Of a stretch of DNA of 64,000 nucleotides, positions 45,230-54,119 are shown one piece after another. The notes beneath the pieces are model-generated. The model was given only the letters and a program-made list of their open reading frames with translations. It was not told the origin of the DNA and did not search any database. Both the position numbers and the translations under genes were made by a program. Numbering within the stretch: position 1 is the stretch's first letter; each line of letters starts with the position of its first letter. Source of the DNA: Clostridium kluyveri DSM 555 (lineage in GTDB: Bacteria; Bacillota; Clostridia; Clostridiales; Clostridiaceae); NCBI RefSeq assembly GCF_000016505.1, contig NC_009706.1, positions 1,116,001 through 1,180,000 of the forward strand, written 5' to 3'.

Positions 45230-45757
45230 ATGGAAATGGTAAAAAAGAAAAAGGGTTTTACCCTGATTGAACTTATGATAGTTCTCGCTATTGTAGCTAT
45301 ATTGGCTGTGGTTTTAGTGCCTAAATCTCAGATATTTAAAAACAATTCTAAGAGTGCAGGGGTAACTACTAATGTAAATACTGTAAGGGCTTATTTGGAA
45401 ACTAAAGTAACTAATAATGGAGGAGTAGCTACCTATTTAAATAGATGGGACTTATTAAATCAGCTTAATGGTGCTTTTAGTACAGGTAATACAGCAAGTC
45501 AGTTATTTAATCCTTTTACTAATAATAAAGGTGAAGGACAAACTAAAGCATATGAGGTTATTGATAAAAGTGCTTCAGCAGGTGCAAGTGCTAAAGATGT
45601 TCCAAGTAGTGAAGGAAGTGTAAAAAATGATACAGGGATTACTTTTCCTAACACTAATAAAAAAGGAGAAGTTATGATAGTTGTATATAAAAATGGATAT
45701 GGAATATTTGGTATTGATGGTGGCGGAAGTGCTACTCAAGCTTTTATAGTTCAATAA
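45230..45757 (+). CDS. pilA: Major type IV pilin
   Basis: A 175-residue prepilin. The short basic leader MEMVKKKKG is cut before FTLIELMIVLAIVAILAVVL, which carries Glu5 needed for pilus assembly. The globular part has NPFTNNKGEG and the C-terminal VMIVVYKNGYGIFGIDGGG, a pattern shared with the giant pilin downstream. It contains no cysteine pair, so no C-terminal disulfide loop. A strong ribosome binding site TTAAGGGGGAGAAAAATATT precedes the ATG. It is followed by a stem-loop that could allow it to be made in excess, as expected for the main pilus subunit. The 140-base gap before it may hold its own promoter, but none is convincing. Confidence 0.93.
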   Translation: MEMVKKKKGFTLIELMIVLAIVAILAVVLVPKSQIFKNNSKSAGVTTNVNTVRAYLETKVTNNGGVATYLNRWDLLNQLNGAFSTGNTASQLFNPFTNNKGEGQTKAYEVIDKSASAGASAKDVPSSEGSVKNDTGITFPNTNKKGEVMIVVYKNGYGIFGIDGGGSATQAFIVQ

Positions 45758-45766
45758 TATTATTTT

Positions 45767-45800
45767 AAGAGAGAACATGTCTTTACGTGTTCTTTCTTGT
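45767..45800 (+). terminator. Hairpin after pilA, partial terminator
   Basis: AAGAGAGAACATGT (45767-45780) and ACGTGTTCTTTCTT (45785-45798) form a stem with a CTTT loop and a mixed pyrimidine tail. It lies 10 bases past the pilA stop. Because pilB to pilX continue on the same strand, readthrough is expected; the hairpin could also stabilise pilA mRNA. Confidence 0.6.
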
Positions 45801-45838
45801 ATAATTAAGATTATTAAATTTAAGAAAGGAGCAGATTC

Positions 45839-47512
45839 ATGTCAAAAATAAAAAAACGGCTGGGAGAAATACTTATAGATGCAGGAGTTATAACAGAAAA
45901 AATGTTACAAAAAGCCCTTATTTTACAGAAGGACACAGGCGAAAAGCTTGGTGAAATACTTGTAGGAAAGGGTTTTATTACTAATCAGCAGATAGTGAAT
46001 GCCATAAAGGAACAGCTTGGAATACCTGTAGTAAATTTAAATAACATCAATGTAAGACAGGATATTATAGATATTATACCTGTGGCTATTGCCAAAAAAT
46101 ATGAAGTTATTCCTGTGGATATTATGAATGGTTTTTTATTTGTAGCCATGAGTGATCCTTTGAATTATTTTGCCATTGAAGATATAAAAATAGCCACAGG
46201 CTATAATGTTAAAACTGCCATAGCGTTGAAGGACAGTATATTAGATAATATTGAAAAGTATTATGGAAAAAGCAAGGCCCAGGAAGCGGCACAAAATTAC
46301 AAAAAAAACTTTGCCAGTAGAAGAATTAGAGAAGAAGAAATAGTAGATGAAGCCTCCGCGCCAATTATAAAATTTTTAAATACCATAATTGAAAATGCGG
46401 TTTTATACAATGCTTCAGATATCCACATAGAGCCTGAGGGAGAGGAAATGAGAGTTAGATTCAGGGTAGATGGCATTCTAAGGGAAATTATGAGGACGGA
46501 TATAGATATGATTTCCCCTGTGACAAGCAGAATAAAGATAATGGCAGGTCTTAATATAGCGGAGAATAGAATACCCCAGGATGGTAAAATTAATTTTAAA
46601 GTTAAGGAAAGGGATATAGCCATTAGAATTTCCACAGTTCCAACAGTTTTAGGGGAAAAAATTGTAATGAGATTATTGGATAAAAGTAATTTTTCTATAG
46701 GACTTGAAAAAATTGGGGTGGAACAGAATGAACTGACAAAAATAATGAGGATGATTTCTAATCCTTATGGTATAATACTGGTATCGGGACCTACCGGAAG
46801 TGGCAAAACCACAACTCTGTATTCTATGCTGAATACATTAAATGATGTGTCTAAAAACATAATAACCATAGAAGATCCTATAGAGTACAACTTAAAAGGT
46901 ATTAACCAGATGCAGGTAAATACTAAAATAGGTTTTGATTTTGCAAATGGGCTAAGAAGTATACTAAGACAGGACCCGGATATAATTCTTGTAGGGGAAA
47001 TAAGGGACAATGAAACGGCGGAAATATCAATAAGGGCAGCACTGACAGGCCATATGGTGTTGTCAACTATTCATACCAATAATGCAGTGGGCACTATAGG
47101 AAGACTTTTGGATATGGATATAAAGCCTTTTTTAATATCTTCCACTCTGGCAGGAGTAATAGCCCAGAGGCTGGTTAGAAAGATATGTCCAAATTGTGGA
47201 GAAGAGTACACAAGTGATGAAAGGGAAATGAGACTTTTGGGGGTAAAGAATGCTGTGAAGCTTAAAAAGGGCATGGGATGCAGTTTATGTAATGATACGG
47301 GATATAAGGGAAGAATAGGTATCTTTGAAATACTTGAATTGGATAAAGATATTAAAAATCTCATAGACATAAATTCTACTGAAAGTGAAATTAGAAAGAC
47401 AGCTTTTAAAAAAGGTATGAATACACTGAGAGAATCCTGTATAAATAAGGTTTTAAACGGAACAACCACCATTGATGAAATGCTAAAGGCTACTTATGGA
47501 GAACTTGTTTAA
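45839..47512 (+). CDS. pilB: Type IV pilus assembly ATPase PilB
   Basis: A 557-residue hexameric ATPase of the GspE/PilB family that powers pilus extension. The N-terminal MshEN-like domain (about 1-150; RLGEILIDAGVITEKMLQKA) is of a type known in other PilB/MshE proteins to bind c-di-GMP. The ATPase core has Walker A GPTGSGKTTTLY, the Asp box, Walker B ILVGEIRDNETAEI and the His box HMVLSTIHTN. A zinc site is formed by CPNCGEEY and CSLCNDTGYKGR. The ATG follows AAGAAAGGAGCAGATTC. PilT, the retraction ATPase, is not in the window. The MshEN domain offers a second level of c-di-GMP control beyond the riboswitch. Confidence 0.95.
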   Translation: MSKIKKRLGEILIDAGVITEKMLQKALILQKDTGEKLGEILVGKGFITNQQIVNAIKEQLGIPVVNLNNINVRQDIIDIIPVAIAKKYEVIPVDIMNGFLFVAMSDPLNYFAIEDIKIATGYNVKTAIALKDSILDNIEKYYGKSKAQEAAQNYKKNFASRRIREEEIVDEASAPIIKFLNTIIENAVLYNASDIHIEPEGEEMRVRFRVDGILREIMRTDIDMISPVTSRIKIMAGLNIAENRIPQDGKINFKVKERDIAIRISTVPTVLGEKIVMRLLDKSNFSIGLEKIGVEQNELTKIMRMISNPYGIILVSGPTGSGKTTTLYSMLNTLNDVSKNIITIEDPIEYNLKGINQMQVNTKIGFDFANGLRSILRQDPDIILVGEIRDNETAEISIRAALTGHMVLSTIHTNNAVGTIGRLLDMDIKPFLISSTLAGVIAQRLVRKICPNCGEEYTSDEREMRLLGVKNAVKLKKGMGCSLCNDTGYKGRIGIFEILELDKDIKNLIDINSTESEIRKTAFKKGMNTLRESCINKVLNGTTTIDEMLKATYGELV

Positions 47513-47631
47513 TTTTCAAAGGCTTAAAGGGCTAGGTATAAAAAAGCATTTGTCAAAGTCAACTTCTCTGAATTTAAGAAGTATTTAAGTCTAAAATACA
47601 TTGTGGAAATAGTTTTAGGGGAAAATAAATT

Positions 47632-48825
47632 ATGAAAAAATTTATATGTAAATTTTGGAATGATGAATTTGAAATAATAAAAGAAGAAATGGAAGAAGAA
47701 AGTGCCAGTGCAGTAATTGATATTCTAAAAGCCAGAGGATTGAGAATAATATATGTAAAAGAAAAGTTTACTTTATCCCGGTTTGGATTTTTAAATAGAA
47801 AATTTAGTGAGGAAGTGCTGGCTAATTTTTGCGGTCAGACAGCCATGATTTTAAATTCAGGAGTAAATCTTTTATCAGGACTTGAAATAATACAGCAGCA
47901 GACTAAGAATCAAAATATGAAAAAAGTAATCTTGAGGATAATTGAAGGTATAAAAAAAGGAAAAAATTTAGCTGAATCTATGAGAGCCTGTGAAAAATTC
48001 CCCAAATTGTTGATTGATATGGTTATGACAGGAGAAGTCAGTGGAAATGTGGATACTGTACTTTATAATATGGAAAGTTTTTATAAAAGGGAAGCAAGTA
48101 TGAATAATAAAATTAAAAATGCTTCTTTATATCCCACATTGATCTTGGTTGTTGCAGTAGGCATGATGCTCTTTTTTAATTTTTTTGTATATCCTGAAAT
48201 AAGAGATTTATTTACAGGAGAGAATTTACCGGCTGTAACAATAATTGTGTTAGGTATTATGAATTTTTTAAACAACAATTATTTATATATAATTACAGGT
48301 ATAATTATTTTAATAGGGATACTTAAATATATGAGTACCATTCCAAAAGTTGCATATTTTTGGGGCAAGACTGTTTTGAAAATTCCTGTTTTTGGTCCTG
48401 TAAAAGAGAATGTAATTACGTCAAGGTTTACTAGAAGTATGGGGATATTTTTAAAATCTGCAGTTCCTATTATAACTATAATGGAAAATATAAAGTTTAT
48501 AGTGGATAATCAGTTTATAATGAAAAAAATAGAAAATGCTGAAAGAGAGCTTATGACCGGTATAAAATTTGCAGATTCCATTGAAAATGAAAAAATATTT
48601 GAACCCCTGGTAACTCAAATGATAAAAGTAGGTGAAGAAACAGGAAGGCTTGATGAAATGATGTTTAAATTGGCAGATATATATGATGAAAAAGTACAGA
48701 TAGGAATTACAAGACTTATGTCTTTGGTAGAACCTGTCCTAACTTTAATTATAGGCATAGTTGTGGGAGTGGCAATACTTGGCATGGCACTTCCTGTAAT
48801 GCAGATTACTCAGGGAATGCAATAA
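47632..48825 (+). CDS. pilC: Type IV pilus inner-membrane platform protein PilC
   Basis: A 397-residue GspF-family protein that couples PilB to pilin insertion. Two cytoplasmic GspF domains are seen: one around FCGQTAMILNSGVNLLSGLEI and GKNLAESMRACEKFPKLLI, the second around FTRSMGIFLKSAVPIITIM and KVGEETGRLDEMMFKLADIY. Three membrane regions lie near residues 165-190, 200-230 and 370-395 (VEPVLTLIIGIVVGVAILGM). The ATG follows TTAGGGGAAAATAAATT. It sits between pilB and the pilM-like gene, the common Gram-positive order. Confidence 0.94.
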   Translation: MKKFICKFWNDEFEIIKEEMEEESASAVIDILKARGLRIIYVKEKFTLSRFGFLNRKFSEEVLANFCGQTAMILNSGVNLLSGLEIIQQQTKNQNMKKVILRIIEGIKKGKNLAESMRACEKFPKLLIDMVMTGEVSGNVDTVLYNMESFYKREASMNNKIKNASLYPTLILVVAVGMMLFFNFFVYPEIRDLFTGENLPAVTIIVLGIMNFLNNNYLYIITGIIILIGILKYMSTIPKVAYFWGKTVLKIPVFGPVKENVITSRFTRSMGIFLKSAVPIITIMENIKFIVDNQFIMKKIENAERELMTGIKFADSIENEKIFEPLVTQMIKVGEETGRLDEMMFKLADIYDEKVQIGITRLMSLVEPVLTLIIGIVVGVAILGMALPVMQITQGMQ

Positions 48826-48846
48826 AAATAATGTGGAGGTAACTAG

Positions 48847-50322
48847 ATGTCTTCCAAAATGGTATTTAGTTTTAAAGAAAATTATGCAGATGTGGCTGTT
48901 GTATCAAAACTAATAAATAAAATAAAGATAAAAAAAGCAGCAAGAATAGAAGAAAATAGTGAAGACATTTCTGGAGGAGAACCCTATGCTGATGAATATA
49001 ATTTGAATAAAATTAAAAATATTAGAGAAAAATTTAGGATTATAAACAGGAATGTGGGAATAATTTTAAATTGGGATAATATTGTAACTAGAATTATAGA
49101 TGTACCTTTAATGAATAAAAAAGATTTAAAAAATTTTATAGAAAACAATATTGAAGAATATTTTGCCGTTAGTATGAATGAATATTGCAGTGATTATGAA
49201 ATTGTATCTTTGGATAAAAAGCAGCGTAAAAAAGGGAAAATGTCTATTATGTTAACTGTTGTACCCAGAATAAAATTAAAAAAAATATTGGATTTTATAA
49301 AATATTGCGGACTGAACCCGGTGTCTGTAGGAATATATCCGGATTACATATCAAATTTGTTCTTAGGTACAGACAGCAGTACAGCAGTTATAGATGTAAA
49401 CAGTGGAAAAACTACCTTAACTATATTGGATAAGGAGAAGATATTTCTTTATTCACATATCTCCAGTGAAAATTACCAAAAATATGAAAAAGATTTCAGC
49501 GATGTATTGGAAAATATTGATTATTTTTTAAATTTTTATTCTACAAGACATTTTGGAAATAGGGTTGAAAAACTATATATTATGGGCGAATTTTACAATA
49601 ATCCTAATTTATATAATCTTATTAATAATCAAACCTCTATGGAACCTGTAATGGGAATTCCCTTAAAACTTTCAAAACTAATTAAAAATAGTCCTGTAGA
49701 TATTAATATTTATAGTGATATACTGGGATATTTTATACCAGTAAAAAATGTTTATAATAAAAAAATAGATTTTATTGATAAATTATATAGGAAAAAGAAA
49801 GCAAAAATATCTGCTAATAGAATAATTATAATAGAAGCAATAATATGTATATTGATAACGTTGATTACAGCGGTGGGAGTGTTTATATATAGTAAAATAA
49901 GTTTACCAAAGTATGATACAGCAGCTTTAAATTTACAAATAGCTGCCCTAAGCGATGTGCAAAAGAATATAGATAAGCTGGAGCAGGAGAAGAAAGAATA
50001 TGAGGAAAAGGCCAACAACATGGAAAAAATCAATAATCATGAATTCGATTATATAGGTATATTGGATATTTTAAGACAGGGCCTTCCAAAAGAAGTATCG
50101 ATAAAAAATATTGCTATGGATAAAAACAATGTAAATGTTACATTTAATATAAATAACAGTACCCTAGATGGTGCCAGAGTTATTGTGGCTTTGAACAAAA
50201 TGAATGTATTTGAGCCGGTGGAACTTCCTCAAATAGAGCTTGATGATAATGTAAAAGAAATTACACTTAACCTTAAGATAATAAATTCATATAAAGGCGT
50301 GAGTATAAGTGGAAAAAAATAA
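48847..50322 (+). CDS. PilM-PilN fusion protein
   Basis: A 491-residue protein joining two assembly factors that are normally separate. Residues about 1-300 resemble PilM, the cytoplasmic actin-like partner: NVGIILNWDNIVTRIIDVPL, AVIDVNSGKTTLTIL and LYIMGEFYNNPN. Residues about 320-350 are a membrane helix (IIIIEAIICILITLITAVGVF). Residues 350-491 form a periplasm-facing PilN-like part: coiled coil (KLEQEKKEYEEKANNMEKIN) and a ferredoxin-like fold (FDYIGILDILRQGLPKEVSI). In other systems PilM binds the N-terminal tail of PilN; a covalent link would fix that complex. The ATG follows TGGAGGTAACTAG. It overlaps the PilO gene by 14 bases. Confidence 0.85.
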   Translation: MSSKMVFSFKENYADVAVVSKLINKIKIKKAARIEENSEDISGGEPYADEYNLNKIKNIREKFRIINRNVGIILNWDNIVTRIIDVPLMNKKDLKNFIENNIEEYFAVSMNEYCSDYEIVSLDKKQRKKGKMSIMLTVVPRIKLKKILDFIKYCGLNPVSVGIYPDYISNLFLGTDSSTAVIDVNSGKTTLTILDKEKIFLYSHISSENYQKYEKDFSDVLENIDYFLNFYSTRHFGNRVEKLYIMGEFYNNPNLYNLINNQTSMEPVMGIPLKLSKLIKNSPVDINIYSDILGYFIPVKNVYNKKIDFIDKLYRKKKAKISANRIIIIEAIICILITLITAVGVFIYSKISLPKYDTAALNLQIAALSDVQKNIDKLEQEKKEYEEKANNMEKINNHEFDYIGILDILRQGLPKEVSIKNIAMDKNNVNVTFNINNSTLDGARVIVALNKMNVFEPVELPQIELDDNVKEITLNLKIINSYKGVSISGKK

Positions 50323-51139
50323 AAGAGATTTGATGATTTTGATAGCACTGCTGTTTGTTGGAATTAATTATGCCAGTTATACTTATTTTATAAAGGCACA
50401 GTTAAATAGTGTAGAACAGGCTAAAAATAAATATATTACCCGAAAAAAAGAATTAAGCAGCATTAAATTAAAACAGCAGTCTATTCATACCAAAGAGAAG
50501 GAGATAGAAAAGCTTAAACAGGAAACGGCGGACTTTGACAGTATGGTTCCTGTTAAAGTGGATACTCCTAAGCTTATATATGATTTTTATAATGGATGTA
50601 AGTCGTCTGGAGTTACAGGACAAAGTATTTCTTTTGAATTATTAAATGAGGAAGACAATAGTGGTGATGAAAATTCTAATAACGCCAGTAATACCACTGA
50701 TAATAAAGACAGTACAACTTCACAAAACAACCAGGACAGTGGAAAATTTTATACCCTTTCAATAAATTTAAAAGTAACGGGAAATAAGAGCAACATAGAA
50801 AATTTTATAAAAGGATTGAAAACTATCACTGAAAGAAAACTTAATGTAAAAAGCATTACTATTTCCACCCAAAACAGTATCACATCAGGAAGTTCTAATA
50901 ATGGTACAGATACTCGAAATCTTTTTCCCGAAAGTAATAGCAGTGGTCTAGAGGAAAATGTAAATAATAATCAGACAGGTGAGGGCAGTACTCAGACATC
51001 TCAGGAGCTTTTATCAGAAATTGTTTTTTATGAATATATACAAGACAGCGGAAATGGCGGGGGGAATTTACAGGAGAACTATGGCTTTTATGATAGTGAG
51101 AGAGAAGGTTTTAATAGTATTTCTGATATGTTTAAATAA
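50309..51139 (+). CDS. PilO-like pilus assembly protein
   Basis: A 276-residue bitopic membrane protein. Residues about 7-28 form the membrane helix (DLMILIALLFVGINYASYTY). A coiled coil follows (LKQQSIHTKEKEIEKLKQET), then a PilO-type fold (KLIYDFYNGCKSSGVTGQSI; YTLSINLKVTGNKSNIENFI). A Ser/Asn/Thr/Asp-rich low-complexity insert (about residues 113-143) and a similar C-terminal stretch are unusual and probably exposed. The GTG start at 50309 overlaps the end of the PilM-PilN gene, so translation is coupled; its own ribosome binding site is weak. It should pair with the PilN half of the preceding protein. Confidence 0.82.
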   Translation: MEKNKRDLMILIALLFVGINYASYTYFIKAQLNSVEQAKNKYITRKKELSSIKLKQQSIHTKEKEIEKLKQETADFDSMVPVKVDTPKLIYDFYNGCKSSGVTGQSISFELLNEEDNSGDENSNNASNTTDNKDSTTSQNNQDSGKFYTLSINLKVTGNKSNIENFIKGLKTITERKLNVKSITISTQNSITSGSSNNGTDTRNLFPESNSSGLEENVNNNQTGEGSTQTSQELLSEIVFYEYIQDSGNGGGNLQENYGFYDSEREGFNSISDMFK

Positions 51140-51184
51140 AAATGAAAGTTAATTTTAAATATGGTGGTAAGGAGGATCAGTCAG

Positions 51185-53161
51185 GTGTGCAGAAAAAGAG
51201 GATTCACGTTAATAGAAATTATGATAGTTATAGCAGTTATAGGCATACTTTCAATGGTTTTAGTGCCAAAAGTAGGGGCAATTAAACTGCAGTCAAAAAA
51301 TAAAAGTGTATCTACCAATGCACTGCTTGTTAGGACTTATCTTGAAAATAGAGCTGGAAAGGACGGTATTTCCTATCATAAATCTATAAGTGAAAATAAA
51401 ACTTCTGCAGAAGCTCTTGTTTCTCTTGTAAATAATGTGGCATCGGAGATGAGTTCAAAATTTTATGGAAGCAATGCACTGATAAACCCTTTTACTGATG
51501 CAAATTCCGTATATCCTCAAGGTAATGTGAGCAGCGGTACTTCTTCCACAAATTCCTCAGTTATTATATATTATTGTGAAGATACTTTACCTTCAAGTAA
51601 TAATGATATAATCAACGGCAGTAGTTTACCCAAGGGGACAGGCTTTGCAGGAAATGTAGTGGCGGTTATTTATAGTACAGGTTACGTGCTGTATGGTTTA
51701 AATAACAGCGGTGAAATAATTAATCCTCCATATATTATTAAATTTCCTCCTGCATCTACCAGCAGTTCTGGCAGTGGAGGGTCTTCTGGAGATGATGGAG
51801 GTGATTCAGGTAATGGCGGAGGAAGTGGAAATACCATAGGAGATTTTTTTGAAGCTAACTGCCTTAATGTATTTGGAGATAGCAGCAGTGAAATCAATTT
51901 AGGAAATGGCAGTACCAACATGAATATTACGGGTTCTGCATACCTTCAGGGTAAGAAGATTACTTTCCAGCAGAATACTAATGTTAATGGAGATTTCAAT
52001 ATATTGGGTGTAGGTTCTGGAAGTAGTGTTGTCACTGGAAATGGTGGCAATAATACAGTAAAAGTTACAGGGCAAACTAATTTTCAAGCATATAATATGA
52101 CATTTAAGAGTAATTTACAAACGAGCAGCAATATATCTATCTTAGGTATCAATAGTGTTACCTTCGATAATGTTGGTATCAATGCACAATTTAATAGTGG
52201 AAGTGTTCAAATACAAAGCAATAAAGATATAAATTTTTACAGCGGTGTTAATGTGGCAAACAGTAAATTTTATGTAGTAGCCGGTGGGAATAATTACTTT
52301 AATAATACCGGTGGCAATTTAACTTTGGATAATGGAAGCTCTGCATATATTCAATCTGGGCAAAATACACAATTTTACTATGCAGTAAATTCAGAAGCTC
52401 CTATAACGATGATTGCAGGGAATAATTTGGATTTTGGAAACAATGGTCAAAGTGTAAATATAAATGGCAAAACATATCTTAAAGCAGAAAATACTGTCAG
52501 CATTTTAAGGAGTGTAACATTAGGAGATACTTATATAGATGCCGATACTTTTAATTATGGGCATTCAAATATAAATACGTCTAGTCTAAAGACTCATGTA
52601 AATAGTTTTTCTCATGATCAATATGGAGGATCATTAAATCCAGGCTATACGCAAGTATCAGAGAAAGAGCCTACTGTACCAGAAGCAGTTGCACCTAGTA
52701 CATCTATTAGTGAGATAACCACTACCAGGTTAATAAAGACACTTAAAAATACTAACTATACCAGTGGTTATGATACTACTACTTATCCAGGCATAGCTTT
52801 TTATATGGTTAAGGGGTCAGATACCAATGCGTTAAAACAGGCACTACAGGCTTCTAATATCAATTCAAGTATGTATAAGTTTTTAATAATAGATGGAGAT
52901 TGTGCTATTAATAAAAATGCTAATATTAATAATGGCGAGGATATGATTTTGAGTAATTTTATAATTTATTGTGCTGGAAAAATGAGCTTTCCCAGTAATA
53001 GCAATCTTGCTAATGTAACATTTAATAATTCATCAATTATCGCTAAAAGCATGGATACGAAGCTTCAATCTACTTTTACAATAACACAGCCAAGCAGTAC
53101 TCAATATACAGCAAGTATTAAAAATGAAATCAATGATATATGTGAGCAATATCTTAATTAA
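51185..53161 (+). CDS. Giant pilin-like protein with C-terminal beta-rich (solenoid-like) domain
   Basis: A 658-residue prepilin, about four times normal size. GTG 51185 is chosen because TAAGGAGGATCAGTCAG precedes it and the leader becomes MCRKRG before FTLIEIMIVIAVIGILSMVL, with Glu5 present. Residues about 7-190 align with PilA over its full length (ALINPFTDANSV; VVAVIYSTGYVLYGLNNSGE). A Gly/Ser/Asp linker follows (about 195-220). Residues about 220-470 consist of short strands rich in Asn, Gly, Thr and Val (NNTVKVTGQTNFQAYNMTFK; FYVVAGGNNYFNNTGGNLTL), as in a beta-solenoid. A last domain (470-658) contains KFLIIDGDCAINKNANINNG. I infer a tip or side adhesin; it is flanked by minor pilins. 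Confidence 0.85.
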   Translation: MCRKRGFTLIEIMIVIAVIGILSMVLVPKVGAIKLQSKNKSVSTNALLVRTYLENRAGKDGISYHKSISENKTSAEALVSLVNNVASEMSSKFYGSNALINPFTDANSVYPQGNVSSGTSSTNSSVIIYYCEDTLPSSNNDIINGSSLPKGTGFAGNVVAVIYSTGYVLYGLNNSGEIINPPYIIKFPPASTSSSGSGGSSGDDGGDSGNGGGSGNTIGDFFEANCLNVFGDSSSEINLGNGSTNMNITGSAYLQGKKITFQQNTNVNGDFNILGVGSGSSVVTGNGGNNTVKVTGQTNFQAYNMTFKSNLQTSSNISILGINSVTFDNVGINAQFNSGSVQIQSNKDINFYSGVNVANSKFYVVAGGNNYFNNTGGNLTLDNGSSAYIQSGQNTQFYYAVNSEAPITMIAGNNLDFGNNGQSVNINGKTYLKAENTVSILRSVTLGDTYIDADTFNYGHSNINTSSLKTHVNSFSHDQYGGSLNPGYTQVSEKEPTVPEAVAPSTSISEITTTRLIKTLKNTNYTSGYDTTTYPGIAFYMVKGSDTNALKQALQASNINSSMYKFLIIDGDCAINKNANINNGEDMILSNFIIYCAGKMSFPSNSNLANVTFNNSSIIAKSMDTKLQSTFTITQPSSTQYTASIKNEINDICEQYLN

Positions 53162-53218
53162 GGTATTGGTAAAAGCATAAGTAAGAATGGTAGATAATTT
53201 TAAAGGCAGGGAGTTTAA

Positions 53219-53530
53219 ATGAAGAGTACAGGTTTTACCTATATAGAAGTTATGATGGCTATTACCATATTTTTAGTACTGTCTGCTTTGGCGGTGAGAC
53301 TTAATATTACAGCAAATAAAAATATGAATATGCAGATTCAAAAGCAGAATGTAATGATGGAGGCACAAAAGTGTCTGGAAGAGTATAAAAATAATCCGGA
53401 AAATTATCAAAATACAAATTCACAGCTTACTTTTAAAAAAAGTCCTATTGAAAATAATCTTTTTGAAATTATAATAACTGACAATTCCAGCGGAGAAGAA
53501 ATATTAAAATCATATTTTTTTGAAAAGTAA
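53219..53530 (+). CDS. Minor pilin, PilV/GspI-like
   Basis: A 103-residue prepilin with a very short leader MKSTG before FTYIEVMMAITIFLVLSALA; Glu5 is present. The remainder is short (about 75 residues), with MEAQKCLEEYKNNPENYQN. Its place as the first of three small pilin-like genes after the giant pilin matches the order of minor pilins that prime pilus assembly (I/V, J/W, K/X). The ATG follows AAAGGCAGGGAGTTTAA. It ends 9 bases before the next gene. Name is by position and length; the sequence alone cannot separate PilV, FimT and PilE types. Confidence 0.82.
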   Translation: MKSTGFTYIEVMMAITIFLVLSALAVRLNITANKNMNMQIQKQNVMMEAQKCLEEYKNNPENYQNTNSQLTFKKSPIENNLFEIIITDNSSGEEILKSYFFEK

Positions 53531-53539
53531 GGTGAGAGC

Positions 53540-54073
53540 ATGAAAAAAAAAGGATTTACTTTAATTGAATTGATGATAACATTGACTATTTTTGCTATAT
53601 TTTCGGCATATCTTTATCAAACTTTTTTTTCGCAGATAAGACAATCTTTTAGTTTGAACAATAATATAGATGTTCAGTATAATGTAAATAAATCTTTAAA
53701 TATGCTTACAGATAATATAAGAAGCTATAGTTCAACTAATGGCACTAAAATTCTAAAATCTTCAGATGGGAGTAAATCAATTTCCATAAATCAAAATGGA
53801 GAAATTCAGGTAAATAGTATAAATGATAATGGCAATATAGTTAATGTGCTTTCAAATTTCCCAGAGTCGGGTTCACCTCCTCCTTCTGATATACAATATG
53901 ATAGTATTAATAAAACCTTATATTTTAAAAATGACAATCAGAATAAGTGCTTTAATATAGATTCTGTTGATTTTTCAACTGAAAATAAAAATGGAATAAT
54001 TGTAATTACAGTTTCCGTTTTAAAAGGAAATGTACACATTGAAAGCTCCACAGCTGTTAATGTAAAGAAATGA
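53540..54073 (+). CDS. Minor pilin, PilW/GspJ-like
   Basis: A 177-residue prepilin. The leader MKKKG precedes FTLIELMITLTIFAIFSAYL, with Glu5 present. The sequence QYNVNKSLNMLTDNIRSYSS resembles the conserved helix end of PilW/GspJ proteins (L..DIR.A). The C-terminal half is beta-rich (VDFSTENKNGIIVITVSVLK). The ATG is preceded by AAGGTGAGAGC. It probably sits with the other minor pilins in an initiation complex at the pilus tip. Confidence 0.85.
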   Translation: MKKKGFTLIELMITLTIFAIFSAYLYQTFFSQIRQSFSLNNNIDVQYNVNKSLNMLTDNIRSYSSTNGTKILKSSDGSKSISINQNGEIQVNSINDNGNIVNVLSNFPESGSPPPSDIQYDSINKTLYFKNDNQNKCFNIDSVDFSTENKNGIIVITVSVLKGNVHIESSTAVNVKK

Positions 54074-54119
54074 AATATTTTTTATTTTTGTACTATACAG
54101 AGGGAAGAAGGAAAATATT

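Noticed and set aside
46297-47472. Minus-strand open frames inside pilB.
   Set aside because: They are complements of a well-conserved ATPase and show hydrophobic low-information composition without start signals.
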